Source of the DNA: Rhynchopus euleeides
Lineage: Eukaryota > Euglenozoa > Diplonemea > Diplonemida > Diplonemidae
NCBI GenBank assembly: GCA_963210315.1
Contig: OY723300.1
Span: 1,178,001-1,242,000, forward strand
Direction: 5' to 3'
Length of the DNA stretch: 64,000 nt
This document shows positions 11,300 to 20,536 of the stretch, piece after piece. Position 1 is the stretch's first letter. The number at the start of each line of letters is the position of its first letter. The notes under the pieces were generated by a model. That model worked only from the letters and a program-made list of their open reading frames with translations. It had not been told where the DNA came from and did not search any database. A program made the translations under genes and the position numbers.

Positions 11300-12180
11300 G
11301 GAGACAGAGTTCATAAGCCTTAAGACAGAACTGCCGCTGGTCGGTGTCTGGTCGAGAGGAGAGCAAGACAGGTGTGTTCAGCCCATAGATAGATATTCAG
11401 TCAGGTCATAAACCTCAAGACAGAACTGCCGCTGGTCGGTGTCTAGTCCAGAGGAGAGAGAGGCAAGTGTTCAGCCAGTCCATAAGCCTTACGACAGAAC
11501 TGCCGCTGGTCGGTGTCTGGTCAAGAAGGAGAGTAAGGCAACTGTGTGTTCAGTGTATAAACCTCAAGACGGAACTGCCGCTGGTCGGTGTCTGGTCGAG
11601 AGGAGAGCAAGGCAAGTGTTCAGCCAGTCCATACGCCTTACGACAGAACTGCCGCTGGTCGGTGTCTGGTCAAGAAGGAGAGTACGGCAACAGTGTGTTC
11701 AGTGTATAAACCTCAAGACGGAACTGCCGCTGGTCGGTGTCTAGTCCAGAGGAGAGAGAGGCAAGTGTTCAGCCAGTCCATAAGCCTTACGACAGAACTG
11801 CCGCTGGTCGGTGTCTGGTCAAGAAGGAGAGTACGGCAACAGTGTGTTCAGTGTATAAACCTCAAGACGGAACTGCCGCTGGTCGGTGTCTAGTCCAGAG
11901 GAGAGAGAGGCAAGTGTTCAGCCAGTCCATAAGCCTTACGACAGAACTGCCGCTGGTCGGTGTCTGGTCAAGAAGGAGAGTACGGCAACAGTGTGTTCAG
12001 TGTATAAACCTCAAGACGGAACTGCCGCTGGTCGGTGTCTAGTCCAGAGGAGAGAGAGGCAAGTGTTCAGCCAGTCCATAAGCCTTACGACAGAACTGCC
12101 GCTGGTCGGTGTCTGGTCAAGAAGGAGATGAAAGGCTAGTGTTTTTGGAGTATGGAGCGCCTCAAGACAGAACTGCCGCC
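11300..12180 (+). repeat. 149-bp tandem array inside the DIRS-type element
   Basis: At least four near-perfect 149-bp units (register seen from 11439, 11588, 11737 and 11886), each made of two related half-units that carry GAACTGCCGCTGGTCGGTGT. Degenerate half-units continue on both sides to about 11200 and 12450. 149 is not a multiple of three, so the similar 101-codon frames starting in each unit are repeat by-products rather than genes. Such arrays near the 5' end could be promoter-like or packaging sequence; this is inference. Confidence 0.85.
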
Positions 12181-15100
12181 GGTCGGTGTCTGGTCAAGAG
12201 ACAACCTCGAGACAAAGCTGCCGCTGGTCGGTATCTAGTCAAGAGGACAACAAATACCGCAAGACACTAGGAAGAGCTCGCCGCTAGTCGGCGTCTCGGT
12301 GGGAGAAGGAATACCACCAGAAGGCCTCGAGACAGGACCGCCGCTGGTCGGTATCCATCCAGGTGAGCTGAAAGAGTCTCGTGACAGAAACGTGATGATC
12401 AGTGATTCAAGAGAGAAGGCCTCAATACAGAACTGCCGCTGGTCGGTGTCTTAAAGAGGATAGGTCTATTAGAAATCAAGCGGCGAGATCAAAAATAGTA
12501 CGGAAGGGCCTCAAGACACGACTACAGCTTATCCCCGGCGTGCAATGCAGCGAAGAGACCAGAACAGAGAGTCCCCGAGTGTACAGATGATCCTTGAGCA
12601 AGATGAAAGGCGGGGGATGGGATGCGACCGAGTGCCGTAGCGCTGCAGATTGAGCACTGTAGTATCCCACCCGCCCCACCAAAGCCCCTGCAGCCATGAT
12701 TCAGTCCACTAGCGCGGACAAGCAGGCAGCCCGCCGCAGCATAGAGACAAAAAGGCTGAAGAAAGCGGCGGCCTTCATCAGAGGTTGGGACTGCCTGGTG
12801 CGTGCAGGGCCACAGGCACAGGTGCGGGGGCCTCGGACGATACCCCAACGGAATCGGGAGCCCGTTCGTCGACAGAAAGGGCGATGTGTGCGGGGGACCC
12901 CTACCAGCGGGCGCCATACCTCGAAAAGGGTGCAGCAACCGATGTCGCGACAAGAGGAGTCCGAGTCAGGGCTGTCTGACTTCTCGCCGCAGGGTGACAT
13001 GAGTCAGCCCACCTGAGGACACACGTGCGAGCCGAGATCTCACGGGTGCCGCGCGCAAAAGAGGCAGCATCCCGCAAGGAGTAGCGCTGATCACTCCCGC
13101 TTCAGAAAATGCCGTCCCGAAGAGGAGAGGACAGAAGCCGGCAAAGGGCAACGAAAGTCGACGAGACGTGGCACGCGATCAGGCAGGGGTCATGCTGTGG
13201 CGCAGCGCGGGCATTACATGGATATTCTATGACTGGCACCGAGAGATCAACGATATCGACTACAACTGGAGACCATCATACCGTGATTGGGCTCGACACG
13301 AGCCGGAGGATCACGATCGCCCTGAGGGGCGAGAAGCTCACGTCACATTCCCGAAAGTGGGGAGACTTTACCGCACTGGTGATATCGGGTGTGCCGGCGG
13401 ATAATTTACGACTGATTTAACAACACCCGTCGCAGGCGAGGCGGTCCGGCAGTGGGGTCAGATGGGGAGACGAGGGGCCCGTCGCTCAGATATTGCAGAC
13501 GAGACTAACGAATACGATATAGACCACCCAGGGCGGGAGATGGGTATCCCCTCCGATGACCGAGTCGCGAGTTTTCCCCCAACATCACACCGAGCCGGAC
13601 CGGACGAGGCACACAAGGTAAACAGGCCGAACTTCAAGCGGCTGACTTACGCCGAGCTGAACGGATTCTGGAGGACATCACGGAAGTGCAGTCGGTCCGT
13701 GCGCTAGTCCACGACCGAGACAGACGCAGCAAGGGTTCTCGAGGAGAAGTTCCAGAGCCGCACTTCATCCGCAACTCCTCGAACCACTTGAAGACCACAG
13801 GGAGCTGACGCGTCTGCAAGGGCCTAAACACCCAAAGTATGTACATCCCGACGGGAGGACAAGCGGTACCAGTCAGAAATGCAGGTTGTATGCGAAAGAC
13901 AGCCCCGACAGTCTCAAGGGCGAGATGTTGAGCACCAACGCACCAGACCTGTGCTGTGTAGCCTCCCCTCTGCGGACGAGACCATCACCGAGCAGAGCGG
14001 GGAGGATATCAAGATTTGACACATACACACAACACTGCCCGTTACGACGCACGTGTCGCGGCGAGCGATGCCTAATGGAAGGGGCCCAACACTAAGACAG
14101 ATCTACCACGCACACCACTACGACGAGACCGATGATCAGGGGGACATGGGGCCAGGGATAGAGAGCTTGTACGGCGAAGACGCGGGCATCCCTTGCGGTG
14201 ATACCATCGTGAGGCCCCCCCCATCACCACACCAAGCCGGACCAGATGATACGATAGCGCCGATCAGTGTAAACCGACTCAACGTGGGGCGGCTGCGGGA
14301 GATCGATCTCCATGACGAGTTGAAGGGGGTTCTGGAGAGCATAACGGATGTGCAGGCGTTCCGGGCGCTGTTCCACGAGGAAGGGGCAGCAAGAATCCTC
14401 GAGAGGCGGACATTCCCTGTCTCCATCACGTACTGCAACACCTCAAATCACTGGAAGACTTCAACGTGCTGACGCGTCTAGAAGGGCCTGAAAACCCGAA
14501 GTGTGTGATCCCGGCGTACACCGTGGCGAAGAAGAGCGGGGGCCTGCGGTTTATCTGCGATGCGCGACTCATCAACGCGTGCATGGTGCGCCCCCCGGAA
14601 ATGCGGCTGCGGTATATCACAGATCTGGTGAGGCGGGTGAAGGACAAGTCGTGGGTGTATCTGGCAGACGCGCGCTCCTGGTTCTACCAGTTTCGAGTTA
14701 GCCGAGGACATCCGGCCGTACTTCGCAGTGTTCGTCGGCGGTACACGAGCGAAATTCGTCAAAACACAACTCGCAGTGATGTGCATGGGGTGGTCGCACG
14801 TCCCGGCCATAGCTCACAGAGCGGCGCGCGCCCTGCTCCCTCCCGAGGCGGGTGAGACGTGGATCGACAACTTCGTCGTCGTGGGGGCGACCCGGGATGA
14901 AGCCACAGCAAAGTACAAGCTGTTCCGGGAGAAGTGTGAGTATGTCGGTGTAGAATTGAACAACGACGACCCGCAGATGGGCAAGCCCTGACAGCTGTTT
15001 AGCACTTTTGGCATACAATTCGACCTGGTGGGCCACCGCCACCGCATGGCGGAGGCCTGGGTAAAGAAGGTGATCGACCGCGACGAAGTACAGGAGATCA

Positions 15101-15855
15101 CAAGCGGTGGGGTGACCCCGCGCAGCTTCTACAAAGTGTTCGGGAGTTTGGTGTGGCACGGATACGTGATGTCGAGACCTCTATGCTACATGCCGGCCAC
15201 TCTGTCTTACATCCGGAGAATCGCACGCGACATGAAGCGACACGTCAGTGAGTGGGACATTCAACGCCACATCCCTACATCAGTGAGGCAGGAGGTGGCG
15301 CGCCGCCTCGAGACGATTCACAACAACGAGTGGAGGGGGCAGGAACCTCTGGAGCGTATCACGCTGTGGTCGGATGCGTCGAGCGAGGAGTGGGCGGCGA
15401 AGATTACTGTCAACGAGAGAACCATAGTAGCACAAGGCGTATTCAGCAGTACAGACCGCCCGAAGCACATCTACCTGAAGGAGCTCGGCGCCGCCCTGCA
15501 GGCAGTCCGACTGGCGGTGGCGCATGTGCGAGCGAAGGTGCTGGTCGCGAAGATCGACAACAAGGCGGCGATGTTCTCGCTCGCGAAGGGACACAGCGCA
15601 AACTACGCGGCAAACATCATCCTGCAACAAATGTACAACACGGCAACGGCGCACGACATGGTCTTCGCGCCGGAATGGGTTCCAACAGATCAGCAAGAGG
15701 CGGACTGCTTCACACGGGGGGTGAAGGCAGACTACAATTTTCCTCTAGCGACTCTAACCCTCTGAGGCGGGACGAGCCCGTCTCGGACCGAGTAGCGGAC
15801 ACAACACCCCGCGGTGGTCGAGACCACCACGTCCCTAAGGGAACCTCAGGGTCCA

Positions 15856-16090
15856 GGTGGAAGCGTCAACGCATCATTTAGGAAGAAGGAAGCACGGTTG
15901 CTACGCTTTTTGAGCACATTTATGATGCGTAAAAGTGTAGGAGTGCTTCCGACGATCCTGTTCCTTTTCTGTGTGTCTAGCTATCTCGTGTTCACATGTG
16001 CTCCACACCCACATCAAAGCAGCAGGCTCTAGGGTGGTGGAAGCGTCAACGCATCATTTAGGAAGAAGGAAGCACGGTTGCTACGCTTTT
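15856..16090 (+). repeat. Right repeat block B1-A2-B2 of the DIRS-type element
   Basis: B1 is 15856-15910, A2 15907-16053 and B2 16036-16090. B1 and B2 (55 bp, from GGTGGAAGCGTCAACGCATC to GCTACGCTTTT) are identical. A2 equals A1. This arrangement lets a circular intermediate rebuild both ends and is diagnostic of the DIRS/Ngaro group (established for the family). Confidence 0.85.
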
Positions 16091-16147
16091 CTCCTGGCAG
16101 AATTATTTTCGGCTGATTTTAATTCCACCCCTTCGTTCTGCCAGGTA

Positions 16148-16540
16148 TATACCGTATTCGGAAAAATACTGGAACGGAATAATGTTCCAAGTTCCAGCCG
16201 AGACCCCATTTGTTCCAGTTATTTTCCGTTCCAGAATTGTTCTGGGGGGTCTGCGCGGACTTGGCCGTTTTCTGGGAGTCGGGTACTTTCCCAAGGGTAT
16301 GCTGGGCCCACCATCCTCCACCATGGCATGGGGTGGGGTGAGGTGGGATTTCGGACATGTGCCCGAAAAACTGACAAGTACCCGCCAATTTCCCCCATAT
16401 TCTAATTCTGGAACGGAAAAATACTGGAACGGAATAATGTTCCAAGTTTCGAAAACTCGGGTTTGTTCCAGTTATTTTCCGTTCCAGAAAAAATCCGTTC
16501 CAGCATTTTTCCGTTCCAGTATTTTTCCGAATACGGTATA
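16148..16540. mobile_element. MITE-like element with 32-bp perfect terminal inverted repeats
   Basis: 16148-16179 and 16509-16540 are perfect inverted repeats (TATACCGTATTCGG followed by AAAAATACTGGAACGGAA). Ends plus flanks fit a TA target duplication, the Tc1/mariner habit. The interior repeats TTCCAGTTATTTTCCGTTCC in both orientations and has no coding capacity. The ends resemble the 17718 and 46640 elements (TACCGTAT...TGGAACG), so all three belong to one superfamily. Confidence 0.8.
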
Positions 16541-17717
16541 CCCAATCCCAATTGGGAGAAACACCCCTTCGCCGGGTCTGTTTGAATTGCGTTTGGGCAA
16601 TATTTTTCTGCCACCACCCTTTGGGTTCCACCCTCGCGAGTGCATCTAAAAGTTACACTGTTCCCATTTTATCTGCACCATAAATTCCTCTGCTCTCGTT
16701 GGTAATGTTGGATTAGCGGACCTGCATCGGTACAGAAATCCACAAGAAACCGCTGCACGAGAAAATGATACACTATCGTTCCACTGTTCCATTTTATTTG
16801 CACCATAACCCTTCTGCTCTCGAATATCACTTGGCGGGGTGGTGGTGGTGGGGGTGGGTGTAATAATTCCTGCGCCCTTCGTTTTTTAAGCCGGAATCTC
16901 GCGCCACGTTCCCGCTCTCTTCCCGTTGCCTTGTCATAAACGACGTTGCTGCTCTTCTCTGAGAGACACAATTCTTCATGCAGAACGCGCACGCCCACAC
17001 CCACCCCCATACCCCCACCCCACCCCACCCCCCCCACACCCCCAGGTAACGTGTGGAATGATTTTGCCTCCGTTCATATCTCAACATGGATCTCTCAGAC
17101 ATTTGTGTGGTGTCTGATCATACGTGTGACAACCTGCATCGCAGATGGTTCGGCCCGGATGTGCCTGTGGTGGCGAGTCACTATTTTGAAGGGGGAGGGG
17201 GGGAGGGGGGTCGAGTCGAGATACTCAGCAGAGACCCGCTCTGTGGGGGGGGTCTCTACTGAGTCACTGGGAGGGGGTGGGGGTGGGAGGAAACTATCTG
17301 CTGTTGAGGCGGCACAGCCAGAAAAGAAGCAGTAATCTGGCCGATATGTCCCCCACCCGACCCCCCCCCCCCCCCACCGCTCCCACTTCCACCCCCGCAG
17401 CAGCCCTCCTGTTGTCCACCGCTTCAACGCCGTGATACCCTGTTCCATTTTGATCACATTCGAGTGGATTGTGTCCGTCCGTTCTCAGAATGCTTTTTGG
17501 GTGTGGCCAAAAAAATCCCCCCCTGCCACACAGGCTGTACATCGCACAACACCCTGTCCTCCCCATCTGGTGTGCAGCGGGAGTGGCCACCTTCTCAAGT
17601 GGGTGACATCTCTGCGGGGGTGGTGGGGGGAGGGCGGGAGAGGACATTCACCACCACCGCCACCACCACCCCCCACCCCCTCCCCCCCCCCCCCTACCCC
17701 CAGTGTTGAAATATACG
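16541..17717. other. Intergenic DNA, no gene seen
   Basis: Contains a loosely duplicated pair (around 16655-16710 and 16770-16820, sharing GTTCCATTTTATTTGCACCATAA-like text split by small changes), C/G runs near 17000-17040, 17360-17376 and 17680-17700, and no coding signal. Confidence 0.45.
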
Positions 17718-18050
17718 TACCGTATACGTAAATATTATGGAACGGGCCCATTTTTGGCCGGTCCGTTCCATAATATTTACGTTCCAAAATATTTACAGGG
17801 CCAGTTCGGGACTCGGTGGTGAGGACGGCTTGCGTCAGGAATCGCGCGAAAAGTGCACGAGTAGGTCCCGTCAGGGACTCTGTACGCCGTCCGATCACCT
17901 GGTCCAAGTCCCCGAGTCGCAGAAAGCCCTGTAAATATTATGGAACGAAAAAAATCTGGAACGCCAACCCACCAGCGTTCCAAAATATTTACGTTCCATA
18001 ATATTTACGTTCCATAATATTTACGTTCCAAAATATTTACGTATACGGTA
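17718..18050. mobile_element. MITE family copy 1 (333 bp)
   Basis: The ends are inverted repeats TACCGTATACGTAAATATT / AATATTTACGTATACGGTA followed inward by TGGAACG. A near-identical copy lies at 46640-46955, differing by scattered substitutions and one extra internal repeat of the TTCCATAATATTTACG type in this copy. The core carries an inner inverted pair (ACAGGGC near 17800 and GCCCTGT near 17930). It has no open frame of substance. Self-complementary ends with TA suggest mariner-type mobilisation. Confidence 0.85.
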
Positions 18051-18051
18051 T

Positions 18052-18112
18052 AATACGTACACGTATATATACGTATATATACGTATATATACGTATATAT
18101 ACGTATACGTGG
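18052..18112. repeat. ACGTATATAT tandem array
   Basis: About five units of TATATACG separate the MITE from the following palindromic element. A matching array occurs at 18766-18830. The unit is self-complementary, so the two arrays can pair in either orientation. Confidence 0.8.
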
Positions 18113-18149
18113 CCCCCTCAGAATACCCTGGTTTTCGGCCTTTTTGTTG

Positions 18150-18351
18150 GTACCTAGGGTACCCCGAGAGAATGTCACCCCCCTCGAGGGCCCAGGGCCG
18201 AGGGGGGGGGGTGACATTCTTCCCAGCCGCTACACAGGGCAACCGTTGAAGAACGTCACCCCCTCTGTACAGGGTGGCCGTTGGAGAATGTCACCCCCCA
18301 AGCGGAGGCCGAGGGGGGGGGGGTGACATTCTCTCGGGGTACCCTAGGTAC
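18150..18351. mobile_element. 202-bp palindromic element
   Basis: The left arm from 18150 (GTACCTAGGGTACCCCGAGA, then GAATGTCACCCCC) is complementary to the right arm ending at 18351 (GGGGGTGACATTCTC then TCGGGGTACCCTAGGTAC), about 33 bp. Inside are two more GAAYGTCACCCCC / GTGACATTC blocks, making a nested fold. No coding content and no clear target duplication. Probably a miniature foldback element. Confidence 0.7.
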
Positions 18352-18432
18352 TCCGTGGGAAGGCTTTAGTCATCCCCCAATCACCTCTCACGCCCGTTCC
18401 CATCACCCTGCAGCCTTGACGTGCGCACAAGA

Positions 18433-18476
18433 TGGCAAGGTGACCAACGGTACCGGTACCGTTGGTCACCTTGCCA
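18433..18476. repeat. Perfect 44-bp palindrome without spacer
   Basis: 22-bp arms meet at the centre of GGTACCGGTACC (left arm starts TGGCAAGGTGACC, right arm ends GGTCACCTTGCCA). The match is exact and stops at 18432/18477. Another stem, CCTCCTCA / TGAGGAGG, lies close downstream (18498-18530). Confidence 0.95.
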
Positions 18477-18765
18477 CAGGCTCAGCCTGTACAGTACCCT
18501 CCTCACTGCAATATATGCCTGAGGAGGGGAAGAAGCAGAAGTGGGCGGAGGCGTGGGTCGTGGAGGACCTGGCGGGGGAAGGGTTGATGACGTTATACAT
18601 TCGTGTTTTTGTGGGCGGTGTAGCGAAGTGCAGTGCACATTTCTTGGCGAGGGTGGTGTCAGGGTTTGCCCCGGCACCGCCAAGAAGGAGCAGGTGTACC
18701 ATGCCTTCCTCAAAGAGCCCATTGGGCTCGGGTATCCGCCACCGCCCGAGCACCGCGTATACTAC

Positions 18766-18830
18766 GTATATATACGTATTTTAGGGTATAATACGCGACG
18801 TATATATACGTATATATACTCGATACGTAG
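18766..18830. repeat. Second ACGTATATAT array
   Basis: Irregular units of ACGTATATATACG broken by GGGTATAATACGCG. With the array at 18052-18112 it brackets about 650 bp holding the 202-bp palindrome and the 44-bp palindrome, which may therefore be one composite element. Confidence 0.7.
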
Positions 18831-19214
18831 CGGGGGGTCAGGGTATATTACAACACTGCCTACCCCCCCTTTTCAACCAGGTCTACTTGAAGTAGTACCC
18901 CCTGCTGCAAAACCCGACGAAAACTACTCCAACGACCCCCGCCAGTGAGGTCAATGGAATCTCCAGAAAAAAATAATCTGCCCAAACCAAGGTAGTGCCA
19001 GCCAAAATTTTTCGAAAAAATGAAGAACCCCCCGAGTGCTGGAGGGGGCCGTTTGCGCCACCCATGGGGGTGGACCATGAACTTGCCGACTAGCGTCCAC
19101 AGCTACCGGTAGACCTGGAGCCCCCCAGCCGCCGGAGTTGTCCCTTGCGGTGTAACTGTTCTGTGTGAGCTGCCGTCTTGCTGAGCCTACGAGGGTGGTC
19201 TGAATTCCATTCGC

Positions 19215-19420
19215 TGTGAACCCAAAGGACTATCTACGAGGCAGGCATACGGCACAGGGGGGTCTGGGGGGCGGAGCCCCCCAGCCGCCGGAGGCCACGG
19301 TAGCGAACATCTGGCTCTGAGCGGGGACAATATCCGCGTTTTGGCTGGAAAACCCCAGGTTTGGGCTGAAAAAAACAGGAAGAAGGGGGTGGTTCCAGAG
19401 GACCCATCCTCATCCCCCAC
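19215..19420 (-). repeat. Dispersed repeat, inverted copy of 8475-8645
   Basis: On the minus strand it repeats the same blocks in the same order as 8475-8645 (GATGAGGATG, CCTGTTTTTT/TTCAGCCC, GATGTTCGCTACC, GTGGCCTCCGGCGGCTGGGG). A shorter piece (GAGCCCCCCAGCCGCCGGAG) also appears at 19119-19138. Confidence 0.65.
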
Positions 19421-19434
19421 TTGAAAAATAATCC

Positions 19435-19467
19435 AGGTAGTGCCGGCAGGTCGTGCCGGCACTACCT
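19435..19467. repeat. 14-bp perfect hairpin
   Basis: AGGTAGTGCCGGCA (19435-19448), loop GGTCG, then its exact complement 19454-19467. The arm sequence GGTAGTGCC followed by AAAATTTTTCGAAAA also occurs at about 18992-19018, so these may be ends of a degenerate element of about 0.5 kb. Confidence 0.7.
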
Positions 19468-20296
19468 TCCCATTTTTTCGAAATTAATTCAGCCCAAACC
19501 ATGCACTACCTGTTTGGGCAGGCCTGACTACACTGACCCCCGCTCTCCTGTCGGGGGGGTTGAGTGCCGGAAACAGCGTGGGCCATGCAACTAGGGGGGA
19601 GGTTTGGGTGTGTGTGTGTCTTCATTACTCCGCTACTCCGTTCGTTTCCGGCAAATCTTCGTTATTTTTTTTCAACTTACAAGTCAGCTAACAACAGGAA
19701 ATGCGCCAATATTGCCCTCGGTGGTATCCCTCCGTCAGGCATAGCGACAGGGCCTTCACTGTGTGTGCCAAGAAGCTGTCGTCAGTGGTGTGGTCTCTCC
19801 CTCATCCAGAGGGAGGGAGGGCAGCGGAGGTAGTCATCAGAGTTCGCTCGGTGACTCGCAGGGTTACCCCACCTAAAAAGTGACCAACACACTCACACAC
19901 CCCTTCCTCCCCCCCACACTCCCCCAGCATTCTTGCCAGGTTTTTTTTATTAGAAAATTCAGACAAAGACAGAGCGGGGTGAAAGCCGGATCTGAAGGCA
20001 CCCTCCAAACAACAGGGGGGCGGGGGTGGGACGATAGGCTACACATTGCCATTGCGCATGTGGGTGCACAGCAGCGCCGGCACATCAAATGGGGTGGGGG
20101 GCAGGGGGGCTCACAGCCTAAGCGGATCTTCACCCCACAAAGGGAAGGCCTTCCAGGGTGGCTGGGCTGAGGTGGGGGGGGGGGGGAGGGGTATACTGCG
20201 TGCTGTATAGCAGCCTTCTCACCCCCCGCTGCTCCCCTCCCCCCTCCTTCCCTGCCCCCTCACCCACAGCCAGCCGTCTTCAGCTACCCACCCGGG

Positions 20297-20407
20297 ATTT
20301 TTTTTGGCAGAACAACGTGTTTTTCCGACTAAAATGACTCGTGGCAGCGTTCGGTATCTGCACACAAGCAGGCACCGTTCGTACAAACAAAGAACGCAAA
20401 CTCCAAG
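20297..20407. repeat. Dispersed ~115-bp repeat, copy 2
   Basis: Second copy of the 9321-9438 repeat, roughly 90 percent identical by eye. It ends about 130 nt before the ATG of the 745-aa gene, so it may supply or disturb that gene's 5' region. Confidence 0.8.
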
Positions 20408-20536
20408 GCTTTCTGGCACTTGCCTTGCCATCTGACTTCTGCAACCCCCCCTCCCCTGCCTGCATCGCACACCACTGCCACGCAGGCGCTTGTTGCATAC
20501 CCCCACCCACCCACCCCCCCACCCCCACACAGCGCA

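Larger units (their letters stand above)
10912..16090 (+). mobile_element. DIRS-type (tyrosine-recombinase group) retroelement fossil
   Basis: A retroelement of the DIRS/Ngaro/VIPER kind, recognised from split direct repeats in the order A1 ... B1-A2-B2. A1 and A2 are 147 bp, B1 and B2 are 55 bp, and each pair is identical. A reverse-transcriptase region lies at about 14.45-15.0 kb (KKSGGLRFICDARLI; a WIDNFVVVGA active-site strand) and RNase H at about 15.35-15.75 kb (LWSDASSEEW, AKIDNKAA, EADCFTRG). Upstream, 11.3-12.2 kb is a tandem array and about 12.7-14.4 kb probably held gag and/or recombinase, with an internal duplication. RT/RNase H directly before the 3' repeat block resembles the kinetoplastid VIPER order. 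The identical end repeats indicate a young insertion, yet the coding part is broken in several places. No recombinase was recognised. Confidence 0.75.

Noticed and set aside
11439-12131. Four 101-aa proteins with the same sequence
   Set aside because: They are frames restarted in each 149-bp tandem unit, which is not a multiple of three.
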